DNA from: Oscheius dolichura
Taxonomy: Eukaryota > Nematoda > Chromadorea > Rhabditida > Rhabditidae
Reading direction: 5' to 3'
Length of the DNA: 64,000 bases
NCBI GenBank assembly: GCA_932521035.1
Contig: OW051496.1
Location: forward strand, 9,548,001 to 9,612,000
The translations under genes were made by a program, and so were the position numbers. The notes under the pieces were generated by a model, which worked only from the letters and a program-made list of their open reading frames with translations, was not told where the DNA came from and ran no database searches. Below are positions 22,967 through 34,548 of this stretch, in pieces (within the stretch, counting starts at the first letter, position 1; every line of letters starts with the position of its first letter).

Positions 22967-25848
22967 TCAAAGTTGATCGGTAAATGGATATTCTGGATGG
23001 GTCTTGACAGCCGCTCCCATTGCATAGAAGCGAATCCTCGTTGTCACCTCGTTCAAAGCGTTGATATCTTCATCCAAGAGGAAGAAATCACTACTCTGAA
23101 CCACAATTTCTGCTCCCTTATACAAATCTTGATTACAGTTCTTTTTCAAGAAATTGGGTTACCGTAACGCGCGGAACCTTTTGAGCAAAAGTGATCGTGA
23201 TTTTCGATTTCCAGTCGATTTTTCTTCGCCGTTTGGCCAAAAGATCTCGAAGAGACAACTGTACGGTAACCCTATTTTTTTGGAAAAAGAGTCCCACCTC
23301 GAAGTTTTCCTTAATTCTCTGTGGATTCGTGCTCTTCGGGACGACGATAATATTCCTCTGGGTTAGGTGCCTCAGCAGGATTTGAGCTGTGGTCTTTTTG
23401 TATTTTTCAGCCAGCGTCGCCACAAGGGGATCTTCTATCGGTCCCGCTTTATCGGTCCACCCCGGTTGGCCTTTCTTTCCTAGATCATGGTAATTATTTT
23501 TGGGTAATTGGATCGGCCTACCTGGACAGCCGATGGGAGCATAGGCGGTCACAGTGATATTCAAGGATTTACAGAGGGTTATTAGCTCCTTCTGTGGCCA
23601 GTAGAGATGCACTTCTATCTGGAAAAAAGGGGGAAATAATGGAACGATAGGGAAAATACCTGGAGGTTCATGGGCTTGACAGTGGCGGAGCTGTAGATCC
23701 TTTGCAATTGGTCCACATTGAAATTAGAGAGCCCAATAGCCTTGGCCAGTCCTTTTTGGTAGATCTGAAGGAAAAACGCAGATAATTTGAAAAGAACGAG
23801 GACGAAAACCTCGTAGAGAATTTGAAAAATTCAGCCCCTTCCTCACCTGTTCCACTTCTTTCCAAGTCTCCATCAGATCCACAGAAGTGTCATTTTCATA
23901 GGCTCCCGGCATCGAGTACAATTTCATCTCATAGTTTCCATTGCTATCTTTGCACTGAAAGAAGAAGAACAGGTTGGTTTTAGGAGTACAGTATTCCATG
24001 AGTAACAGTCAAAAAAAAAAGAAGCTACGGTAACTTTTTTGGGAACAGGAAAAATAAATTAAACGAACTACGACTGGCCAAATTTCTTTGTAGAGAGCCC
24101 CAACGGCTCGGTCCTCGATTGCCCGATCTCCTACACCCGTAAAGTCTGGGGTGTAAAGGCAGTTTTGAATAAAGACGATCCTCCTGCCGAGACTTAACGG
24201 GTGCAGGGGATCGGACTATCAAGAACTGAGCCAGTCCCGGATGTCTTCCCCTCGGATAGTCGGCAACTATTGAATATAAGTGACTCAAACCCAGAAGGCA
24301 TACGGTAGAATATCTGTTTTTTTTCCTTTTTTTTCTTACCTTTATCGACGCTGGAGAGTGAATAAGATAGAGATCCACATATTCCAGTTGTAGAGCCTTC
24401 AATTGATCTTGGAAGCATTTGAACACCACCGAGGGTTGGTTCGCAGTTGGCGGGAGCTAGAAATTCCAATTTTAAACCCAAAATTTTCTAGAAAATACCT
24501 TTGTAGTGACGAAGACATCCTCCCTTTTCAACTTACCAGCCGTGAAGTATTCCTGGAGTACCCGGCCGACGGCCGCCTCACACTCGTACATCTGAGCCGT
24601 GTCAATGTGACGATATCCAACATCCAGGGCTATTCGTAGCAATTTTTCCGTCTCTTCATCATTTGAAAACTAAAAAATGGATCAGAATTAAGTAGATAAC
24701 CCTGTTTTTCTTGTTAGGAACCAATTTTGTGATTCTTTTTTCTCCCTATCCCCATAAACAAGAGCAATTAGAGGTTGGGGGTCTCGAGGGTCTCAAGAGT
24801 CTAGCCCGGAGGCTGAATGTCTCTAACCACAACAACCATAACAACTGAAAGAGCTCATTAACATTGCTGGAAGGGTAGTAAATATAGCACTTTTTGGACT
24901 TTTGGTCTAAAATCTTAAGGAAAGTGATTTCTACCCAGCTAAAAGATCCCATAGTGCCTTCGAGGTAATTTCTGGACTGTGTGGGATTTAAAATTACGCG
25001 ACGGGACCACACTTTCAGAAAATCTTCCAAGAAGTGAAAAAGAGTATGCTGATGCTTCTAACCCCGATTCCAGCCCTAATTTTCCATTATTTCGTGGCGG
25101 GATTAAAAAGTCCGCAACAACGCATCTAAAAACGAGAGCAGCTCTAAAAATCTCCCTCCCGTTTCTTCATACCGGACTAATAAATTTTATAAAATAATAG
25201 CTTATGCAGAGAAAATTCTGGGCTACATTTTTATACTAAAACTTTCCAATGAAATAAACAAAAGGAATTGAAAATTTGCGATTTGAAAGTTTTGGTCAGC
25301 GAAATCCCATTCAAATGAGCTCAACCTTCAAAATATCAACATTTTCAAATTTGTCGTATATGTGACAACCTTTTCTTGGTTTATTTTGATCCGGTGGCCA
25401 TCCTATAGTCATGAAATGACCAAAAGGTTCCCTCTGTCCGGCGATAACAGCTGCCTTCTCCGTCATCCGCGTGTCTGATAGGGGCCAGGCGGGCTTACAC
25501 CCTCTTCCCCCGGGGATATGTTGTTTTTGTTTGTTATTTTGTGTGTCTGGCACTTTTCTTAAACTCTAAACTGGATTTCTAACATGCTAGTTATCAATTA
25601 ATCCAGGAATTGTTCTCGCTTCGGGACCTATGAGGGTCAAATCCGGGATTTGCTCTTTTTGACCGCGTTTTCCCCCTAAAAATGCATTTTTGTCGCTATC
25701 CAGTGCTCTGTTTAAAAAATAAATATATCACCGTGATCAGGAGAAACTAGCTGATTTTTTAAGCCTAAATACTGCCTACCTTTCCTCCTGTGCCGATACC
25801 CATGAAGGGGATATGAACGCCATTGGCCATTCGGATACGAGAAGGCAT
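22967..25848 (-). CDS. Aldo-keto reductase
   Basis: NADPH-dependent carbonyl/aldose reductase family, expected to be a cytosolic TIM barrel. Exons 25848-25780, 24669-24499, 24456-24340, 23954-23847, 23764-23660, 23618-23298 and 23095-22967 sum to 1020 nt, 339 aa, all in phase. The catalytic tetrad is visible: Asp and Tyr in [15 protein letters not shown], Lys in DVFVTTKLPP and His in [10 protein letters not shown]. The cofactor-binding region reads [19 protein letters not shown]. Length fits the family (310-340). A PAL-A copy sits in intron 3 and a PAL-C copy in intron 6. Intron 6 has no in-frame stop until 23133, so its retention would give a different C-terminus. The substrate cannot be read from sequence. 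Confidence 0.92.
23156..23276. repeat. PAL-C foldback repeat in aldo-keto reductase intron 6
   Basis: About 120-bp palindrome with ends GGGTTACCGTA / TACGGTAACCC and inner arms pairing CTTTTGAGCAAAAG-like and GGCCAAAAGATC sequence. It lies inside the 23096-23297 intron. Confidence 0.85.
24104..24233. repeat. PAL-A foldback repeat in aldo-keto reductase intron 3
   Basis: Long-subfamily copy with a shortened loop, inside the 23955-24339 intron. Outer arms GGCTCGGTCCTCGAT and the inverse GAACTGAGCC are visible. Confidence 0.85.
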
Positions 25849-26388
25849 CGTTCTGCACCCGGCGCGGCTTCTAATGTGTTTCTCTGAAAATAAAGGGGCA
25901 ATAAATAAGGAGAGGGTAAAGAAAACAACGGAGCGCCGTTCTCAGAGACAAAACACAATCGGGAGATATGGCTGAGATGAGGAGGGGGACCACGGAAGCA
26001 GAAGATAAACACTCCCACGTGGGGGAAGAAGGGGAGGGAAGAACCAGAGTGTAAACAGTTTAAGGAGCAGCAGGATTTCCACTTTCTAGTGGATGATTTT
26101 AGAGAGAGGAAGAGGGAGGAGAAGGTGTTATCCCCCAGTTTATTTTTAGGAGCAAGCGGAACGGGAAAATGGGGACAGACTGACCGATCAGCCGCGATGA
26201 CACTGGTTTACAATTCAGAGAATCGCCCGGGTAAGAGGATTGGAATCAGGTGGCGGCTACTATGATCTATCAACTACCGGTGGAGGATGATACAGGTGAC
26301 CTAAATCTGATGGAAAATAGGAAAAAAGAGGGAAATTATTCGTGGAAAGTAGGGTGCGTTGTGCGGATTCCGCTCGGTGCGCTCAGTT

Positions 26389-26525
26389 CTCGACAGTCCG
26401 ATCCCCTGCACCCGTAACGTCTCGGCAAGACAAAGGTATAAAGGCCCCACAGTTTTGTAACTGTTTTGAACAAAGGTGATTCCCCTGACGATATTTTACG
26501 GGTGCAGGGGATCGGACTATCGACA
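26389..26525. repeat. PAL-A foldback repeat
   Basis: Long-subfamily copy with GGTATAAAGG core and both inner arms; directly followed by a second copy at 26545. Confidence 0.85.
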
Positions 26526-26544
26526 TTTCGACATTTCCATTCGG

Positions 26545-26638
26545 TGCACCAGCGCCCGTAAAATCTCGGCAGCTGATTCTCCTTTTATTCAAATGGGTCA
26601 AATTTGGCTTCTGCTGACGAGATATTACGGGTGCAAGA
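26545..26638. repeat. PAL-A foldback repeat, short
   Basis: About 95-bp copy with arms GCGCCCGTAAAATCTCGGCA and GACGAGATATTACGGGTGCA. Confidence 0.8.
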
Positions 26639-27127
26639 GAGGGAGCAGAAGAATTTGCACAGCTCCGGTGTTCAAAAGGACCAGACCCCAGAATTGGCTA
26701 GACTGATTAGAGCTCCTCAGAAATAGGGATTCCCCGGATTAGAAACAACGGAAGCTTTGGGAAGGGGGCGATCCATCCATTTATTTTGGAACCATTGGAA
26801 AGAAAGGACAGAAATGGTAACCTGCTATGGAGATCGCGCAGAGAAACTGTTCGATGACCATCTACGTATTGCGTGTTCCAAAATCTCACGTCAACTTACA
26901 GAATTTCCACTATAAATAGCCGACTGCAATGGATTTTCCAACAGGACAAATGTCAAAAGACTCCTGGCTACCCAAATGTTCAAAGACTATCATCTGGTCG
27001 GTGCATATTTTTACGACGGAGGGCTTACGGCTTCATAAAATATGGTCTTTTATGGCTTCACGCGACCTTTCCTCTGTTTATTTCCAAGAATTTCCCTTGA
27101 AGAAGCCGCATTGCGTCGTTTCCGTTC

Positions 27128-27176
27128 GGTGCGCCCGCACCCGTAAAACCCCGGCAGTTGATTCTCCTTTTATTTG
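27128..27176. repeat. PAL-A partial copy
   Basis: One arm (GCACCCGTAAAACCCCGGCA) plus the start of the loop, matching the left half of the copy at 26545. It is the last PAL-A copy before the PAL-A-free block up to 46.4 kb. Confidence 0.7.
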
Positions 27177-28063
27177 ACTCCGCAAAAATGTCTTTTTTCC
27201 CAATTTTCCAGGAATTTCCTTCAAAAATTGTCGTCGACTGTTTTCGCAAAAAGGACATCAGTCGTCGGGTCTGTCACAATTTATCGGGTTGCTTACCTTC
27301 CAATGGGCACTAATAAATTTCGCTGCTAGAAAAAAAGACAGCTAAATGTGTTGCATTTTAAATTCGTAAAATGATGTCATAAGTGTAACGATCAGGAGAA
27401 CTGCAGCAAGAAAAATCGCCTTCCCTCTTGGTCCGTGAAATTTCTACAATTTGGAAGGATTAAGAACAAATAAGAGGCGCTATTGATGATGGAAGAGGAG
27501 CAAGCAAGCAATATGAGCAAGAAAATGACCAAGACGGCATTAGTAATGCCAGTGAATTGCCCAAAAATAGACACAATATGGCAGCGTTCCAAGAAATAGA
27601 ATTTTAGCTACCCATAGAGGGTGAAATGTAAATTTTATGGAGGCAAATGGAGACCAAAATGACACACCAAACGCGAAGATGTGAAAAATGATCAGGGGCC
27701 GCCGAGAAATGGGGTGACCCTTGATCTAACACAACAAACCTCGAGGACAAGTGCACTTAAACCGGAGAGATGGCCAAAATAATGATTGACTAGATAAACG
27801 GGCCGCTTGATAATCGATCCGATAGGTAAATAGCGAGTGCACAAAAGCAGTGACCTGCTGCGAATAGATAAGCCATCCTCCTTATTGTTAGCTTCCACGC
27901 CTCTCTCTCTCTCACTCTGCGATCTATATAATCTATAAAAAGATTTAAATTTATTAACCGTAAAAACTACTACATAACAAGATACAGAATGATAAAGTGA
28001 AGCAGATATAATACATATCACAATTATAAACATTTCTGAAAGAGACAAATAAAACCTGCATAA

Positions 28064-31000
28064 TCAGTGACGTCGTCTGAGGCAGCATGACGAACCGTGA
28101 AACAAAATGACAGTCAATATCTGGAAAAAGTCAATTAAAAACGAAACAAAAGAAAAACTTACGAATAAAACATGAATGAGACCAATTAGTGTAGTAGTAA
28201 CGGGAAATCCGATCTTCTCTACGGCAAATCCACCGACTGTTGGACCAAAAAAGGCGCCGAAGGCGAAGGCCGACTGGAAGAGACCGGAAACGCACCCATA
28301 TGTATGGAACGAATCTTCAAAACCGGCTAGTCTAAACAATTTTCATATTAAAAATTAGAGAAAGGTGGCTTACTTTACAGCATCAAGACAACCTTGGAAT
28401 GTAGGAATATATTGAGCTCCAGCGGCAACACCAAGTATTGCTAAGGATACTCCTATCAATGGAAGATTTCTACAAAAAAAATAATAAAAATGTAGAAGTA
28501 AAACTAACTTTTCAATTGGCAAAAATGGAGCAGGACCGATAAGTAACATTGAAGCCACGGTAGCAAAGGATCCGAAAAGCATAACCGAGGTGCTGCAATG
28601 GAATCTGTCGATGATAAGTCCCCAGATTGGAGCAGAAATTGTGTAGATTCCTCCACAGAGTAAGAACATGAGACCAACCATTGTTGGGGATAGATTGAAC
28701 TGAAACTTAAATTGAAAGCTTCAACTGGTAAAATCGCGGCTTCTATACGGGGAACCGCAAAGAATAGCTCTTCAACTACGTAAACTACGTAACGACAAAC
28801 CGAAGCTAGATGAGCTGAGAGAGTGGGATCCAAGAAAGAGAGTGAAATAGCGCAAACAATGATAGCATAGATCATTATCCAGATGACTGGGATGCGTAAC
28901 ATTGCAAGGATACCTTTTTGCCCTTCGGCTTTGACTTCATCTAAAAATATTCCATAAAAAATATTAGAGAAAAGCATACCACCACTATTTTCAATAAGAT
29001 ATATGCTTAAACTTGTGGCTATGAGTAAAATAACTCCCAAAACGAGGAAAGGCGTCTGGAAACCACCGAATTCATAAAGAAATCCTCCAATTAATGGGCC
29101 TGCTGTGTATCCTAGACCAGCAAAAGTTTCCAAAATTCCCTAAAAATATGCTTTCTAAAATTAGACGTATAAAAACTTACAACTACAACTGTTATCCTTC
29201 CTGGGAAACATTTTGCGGATATAGCAAATGAAGAAGTTACAAAAGCAGCATCACCTATTGCTTCAAGTATTCGAATAAGCAGAGAACCCCAGAAGAAAAG
29301 AGCACCAGACGGCAAATAATTTAGAAATCCAAAAAGAATAGCAGTTAAACCAGTCATCAAAAGGCCAAGTACAAACATTTTCTTAGAGCCAATAAGAACC
29401 ATCTAAATAAAACAAACTAATGAAGTAAATATAAGAAACTTACATATTTACCAAAAATCGGGGCTGTTATGAACATAGTTAACTCAAATACACCAAAAAC
29501 CATGCCAACTTGCGATTCTGTTAATCCTTTAATACTTGCCTATAAAAACGAGTAATTACTACATGTATAAAACTCACTTCTGCTGGATAAAATGGTGCTA
29601 TGCAACTGAAGGCGACGGTGGAACATAAATTGGCGAGAGCCAGCATTATAATTGTCGCCCATTCTTTTGAAGACAGATCGAAAAGGGATTCCTAAAGTTT
29701 CCGTTCAGAAAATAGTCAGAATGTTGCGATACTTTTTGAGTAATAATAGATTCTTCACATTCTTCTCCTTCGGCCTCGTCCTCTTCCTCGTCTTCCTCGC
29801 TGCTATGTTCTGAAGAGGCTTGTTTTAAGAGGCCTTCTTCCTGTTGTCTACTAGTACTACCATATCCACCAGATATTCGATTTTCTCTATAAAATAAACA
29901 TTTATTAAAATAATACTAAAACGAACCTAGATATTGATGACATTGATCTTCTATCAGGTTCTGTAAATTTTGTGGGAATCGGCATGAATGGAGAAGCAAT
30001 GAACGGTCTAAAAATATAACATTATTTCATTTATTATTTCAAATTGTCGGAAATTTAGTTGCATTGCAGTTCTTTTTGCCAATTTGGAAAATGATTGTTT
30101 ACCTTTTTGAGTCAAAAATTGGTAACGCGCTTTCATCCTTTTCTTGATTCCCTTCTGGCACCCGTATGAGGATATCCGCTGGCATTTACTCATAGATGCC
30201 CACTACTACACATGTGTTGGGCTGGAAAGATTACTTTAAGAATATGAAGATGAGAAAGAGATGGAGAATAGAAAGAGTACATTATAAAACGCTTTCTGTA
30301 TGCAAATATGAAATTGACATAAACAACATTTCGTGATGATGATTCGTGCATAAAGAAGCCGTGCAGGAATTCTGATGCAATGAATGTTAGGCTGAGCAAA
30401 GAGCGTTTCGGCTGAATAAAAAGGAGTGCATGATCACGAGTACAATACATTTGACCAATGTTCAACGAGAGGACGAAATATGAAACTGAAGATGCCCGGA
30501 GATGTTTTACACACATAAAACGAGTGATGTGCTATCTGAGCGAAAGTAGAACCGGTTGTCTTACATATGGAACCAAATGCATTAGAAAGGACTGAAGAAA
30601 TGAGAGAATATGGCAAAGTTCAACGAAAACAACAGCGAAAGGTGAAAATAGACTCTTTCGAAAAATCTACGACACGCAACGTGTGTGGATTGCGTCAAAA
30701 GGTCAGCTGGCTCTCGCTGCCGGCAAATTATAACATCCTATAGGATCGATAGAGGCTGCTCATGGATAAATAAAGGTCCGAAGTCAACAAGTGCGTGCAT
30801 GTCTCGCATATGTGAAACATTCTCGGCATATTTTGCGACAACATCTTCACTGAAAAATATTTTTGAAAAGCTATCACTACTATAAGAGGTCAAGATGGTT
30901 TTTTTCTATTGATCAAGCGCAGCAAAGAAGGCAAATAGGACAATAGAAGGGGGTCCGAGACGAACAGGAAAGATCTATGCGCTGCTGAAAAGGAAAATAC

Positions 31001-32323
31001 GGCACACGAATTGATCGAACACTGGATGATAGTGCGGCAGGATCTCTGTCTCGCTGTCTATGTTCGATCCGATCCTAACAAATTGCTACGTGGAAAGCAC
31101 AAAATGAACTGATAAAAATGTATGCTGGTAAAGAGAAAAAGAAAGGATGAGGTGGAACCAAGGTGAAACGGAAGTGAACTTTTTGAAAAACTTCGTCGGC
31201 GCGACGAAGGAATAGAGCACCATTCGAAGAGGTTCGTTCATTTTTCCTCCATTTTTTTGTACGATTCTCTCACACTTTTGACTGATATGATCGCTTCTTT
31301 TTTTGGTTGTACAAAGTATAAACATCTAGAATAATGCCCTCTAAATTGCAACAAGCAAAAAGAAACTGCTGCTCTTTTGATATGTTGACAACAAAATATT
31401 AATCCGGCAGAGTTCCCACCTGGCTTTGTGTTTTTCATCCGTAATCCTGTCTGTATGACGTCGAATACGTTTCTTTCTTCTTTTTCGACGCAGTTCATCT
31501 CTTCCAATCTGTTTGTTGGTTGTTTTTAAAATTTACCAAGAATTTTACCTCTGAACGGGTATGATTGGAAGGTCCTGGATAGCCTGAAACCATCGACATG
31601 CCTTCGTCGTAGCCGACAACGGTTGGAAGTGAACTAAAATGGAAAGTCTTTTGTTTATTTTATTTTGTTGAACTTCTTTATTCTATTTTTTTTTAAATTT
31701 ATTTACCTACTAGGAGCCAAGAGAGGAGTTCTCTCATCATAGTCAGCCATTGAATTGGCAGCGGAACGTCCATCCGATTCTGGTGGAAACATTCTCCTCG
31801 GCTGAAATGCCAGCTTATTTTTAAAAAAAAATCTATGAACAGATGAGTAATCTGAACCAAATGGAAAGGGATAGTGTCGGAGCACCTGGCAGCTGGACAA
31901 AATAAACACCATGGGAACTGGTTGATGACATCTTTTTGGTCGAGATGTTCATACTCCGATCGAACTGCACAACAACATTTCCGTACCTTTTCTTCTAATT
32001 TTTCTGGAGTATGGGGGACTATTGAGACGCTTTTCTTCAAGATTCGTGGATTCTTCTCCGGAGATAGTGGATTGGGCTCGGGGGTTTTTATAGGAGCCAC
32101 GAAGACTGCCGGCAGGATGGAAATTTGCTCCTGTGAGGGTGGAGAATCCTCTGGTGTAGGAATTTGAGAATAACATGATATTGGCTGAACATCTAATGGA
32201 TCCTGTAATATTTGATCTCCAAAAACGGAGAAAAAGCTACAAAACCTGGGTAAAATCAGGAACAGTCGGTGGAGAGGGAAGTGGGCTTGTCGGTTTGGAG
32301 GAGCTAGGCTTTGGGTTCTCCAT
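28064..32323 (-). CDS. MFS transporter, SLC18B1-like, with long cytosolic N-terminus
   Basis: Vesicular amine/polyamine-type major facilitator. Exons 32323-32246, 32202-31987, 31801-31707, 31633-31549, 31508-31420, 30007-29927, 29886-29733, 29691-29578, 29539-29444, 29402-29181, 29139-28980, 28940-28801, 28699-28509, 28469-28374, 28331-28163 and 28120-28064 sum to 2043 nt, 680 aa, in phase. The transporter core starts at ITQK|ESLFDLSSKEWATII and follows SLC18B1, for example ALANLCSTVAFSCIAPFYP, GMVFGVFELTMFI and GYTAGPLIGGFLYE, with about twelve membrane segments. The first about 220 residues are a Pro/Ser-rich tail with DERTPLL, which resembles an acidic dileucine sorting signal, then a very basic run RRKRRKKRIRR, then an acidic Glu/Asp stretch. 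The 1.4-kb intron 30008-31419 is unusually long here. The core assignment is firm; the 5' exons are inferred from phase agreement. Confidence 0.82.
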
Positions 32324-32648
32324 ATTTTCAGAAGTATCATTTTCCATTTACAGAAAACGAGTCTGTCGGCGTAAGGGATGCAAATTATGGTCAAGAATGG
32401 CCCCAAATCAATAGGAGGAGAGGTTCTTATCAAATTCAGGTCACGATAATGGGTAACAACCATAACATAACAGGAATCTTTAGTTTTTGGGGTCTAGAGC
32501 ACACATTACACATCTCTTATTAGCATACATCCTCAAAAAATAGAGGAAATGTCAAAAATTACCATGATAACGAGTTTCAACAAAAATAAAAGCGAAAAAC
32601 TAACATGTAGTTGAAAATTTCTCACAATTAGCCAGTTCTCCACGAGTA

Positions 32649-34441
32649 ATGTCGTCTTCTGATTCTGGAAAAGTCACCGCTGCCCCCATAAAAAGAGATC
32701 CTAAACTTGATCTAAAAATTGAGGTTGTTACTTTTCTTTCATTAGATTTTTTACAGCATTATGCAACTTGGCTCAGTGAGTTGGTTACGTTTCTTCAACA
32801 AAGGCGAGATCAATTTCTTGAACGGGTCAAAGAACGTCGAAGACAACGCTTCTGCTGGTGGAAACGGATCGTTTGGGGAACGGCGCTGCTTAGAATTATA
32901 TGGTATGTCTTTATTATATTTGTAATTGTCATATAGTCAATTTCCAACGGATATTCCTCGAGGTTCAAAAGTCTGTCGCGCTTTCGCTACGGGAGTCATT
33001 TTCGGGAAAAAATCTACTTTTTCGTTCTTTTCTATTTTTTCGGGGTTTTTGCTGATTTTTATATTCCTACCATATTCCGTGGTATGTATTATGCCAATAT
33101 ACGAAGAAAAATCAACAAAAATATGATAAAACTTCGAAAAAATAGAAAAGAACGAAAAAGTTGATTTTCTCCCAAAAATGGTTCCCGCAGCGAAAGCGCG
33201 ACAGACCTTTGAACCCCGAGGAATATCCGTTGGAAATGGACTATATAAAAGTATCCGAAAGTTATAATTTTCAGCTGTCTTACGATTCTGATAATGGTTG
33301 CCCGTTTTCGCTATAATATAATGGGATATCTTCTTGACAAATCTTGGATACCAGCAGCATCTCAAGCTCTCGTCTCTTTTTTAGTTTATGGTGGAATTGT
33401 GGCTATGATTGCCTTGTCCTGTTTCGTCATTGTATTTGATGTTTTTCTCTGCTTCGTTGCCCAATCCCAACATCCGCAGCCTGTTGCTCTAATTTTTGCT
33501 ATAGCTCAACTTTTTGCCTTTCTGCTCATTTGTGTGGGATGTTTTTCTGGTCAGTTCTACAACTTCTACAATAGTTCAGCCATTTTAGGAGGAGCAGCAA
33601 TGAATTCGGATAAAATAAGTGCATTCCTCTTTGGCGAGAGCCTCTTGAGGCAATCACATCCACTCCAGCAAGCGAATCTTCATAGACACCAGCGTAAACA
33701 TGAATGCTGTGGAGGAAATGGTCCCTCGGATTGGCTGCACGTCGTCTTCTATACGTTTAATGATCCAGCCAGCTATAACAAGTGGACAGTGCATAATAAT
33801 ATGGACTGGATGGCCGGCTGTTCGAAATATGTCTCTAATGCAAAATGGCCCAGCTACTGCGCCGTGCCACCCACATGTTGTGCGGAACTTGTTTCTGGAT
33901 GTACTGGACAGGCAAAAAGAAAAGATTATCTTGACATGATCGAGGCTGGAAAGATCTACGATCAAAACAAGTCCCTTCAATTGGAACCTCAATTCATAAT
34001 GGATACGTAAGCCATCCGGAAAAATAATCGTTACCTCACAGATCTGCCATACATACTCGTGGATGCTATCCGGTCCTTACAGAAGAATTGAATATAACGC
34101 TCCTAGTGGTTGGCATTATGATCTTCCTGCTCTGCCTTATCTCCATTTTCATGACGCTCCTCATGACCGCTGTCATTCTTTACCATTCGTCTTTGGGAGA
34201 AGTCGACTTTAGAAATTTTATTGTCGCCCCCGCTACCGGCACCGCACTTGTGCGCTTTTTTATGTGGCTTGATGGAATGATCGAGTCGTGAGTTTCCTTA
34301 TCACTTATCACAGTGGCTGATTAAAAATTTAGAGCTGACACGATTACCGACTTCAGTATTATTGAGGAGTTGAAACGATTTGACGTCGACGACGGCTTTG
34401 GAGAACACGACCTCATTGAAGAGCAAGAAAATAGTGCATAA
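32649..34441 (+). CDS. Tetraspanin
   Basis: Four-pass membrane organiser. Exons 32649-32902, 33275-34006, 34042-34287 and 34333-34441 sum to 1341 nt, 446 aa. Membrane segments are seen near WGTALLRIIWCCLTILIMV, LVSFLVYGGIVAMIALSCFV, PVALIFAIAQLFAFLLICVG and LLVVGIMIFLLCLISIFM. The large extracellular loop has the family-defining CCG motif (KHECCGGNG) and further cysteine pairs (PPTCCAEL, SGCTGQ, RGCYPV). It is longer than most tetraspanins because of an about 80-residue N-terminus and a longer loop. Intron 1 holds a 311-bp hairpin (PAL-B arms). It starts about 325 bp from the divergent MFS transporter gene and converges with the RagC gene. Confidence 0.85.
32934..33244. repeat. Long PAL-B foldback (hairpin) in tetraspanin intron 1
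   Basis: Two inverted arms of about 120 bp, roughly 32934-33055 and 33120-33244, separated by about 65 bp. The ends are the PAL-B termini (CAATTTCCAACGGATATTCC and inverse). The arms extend far beyond other PAL-B copies. Both arms encode the same accidental peptide in opposite strands, which shows their symmetry. Confidence 0.9.
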
Positions 34442-34548
34442 AGAAACCAAGAAATCTTTATACAGAAACATCTGGAATCTTTGTATATACCTTTAATAAA
34501 CTCTGTTTGGAATATCTGTTGAAACATGGCAGTAGGCACTTGAACATT

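Larger units (their letters stand above)
25849..28063. other. Intergenic region with clustered PAL-A copies
   Basis: About 2.2 kb between the aldo-keto reductase start and the end of the MFS transporter gene. I see no convincing exon. It holds PAL-A copies near 26389, 26545 and 27128. Composition becomes visibly AT-richer from about 27.3 kb rightward. Confidence 0.5.

Noticed and set aside
27692-28048. 118-codon minus-strand frame after the MFS transporter stop
   Set aside because: It lies in the transporter's likely 3' UTR, without splice connection or domain.
32926-33365. Two frames encoding nearly the same peptide on opposite strands
   Set aside because: They are the two arms of the PAL-B hairpin in a tetraspanin intron, not genes.
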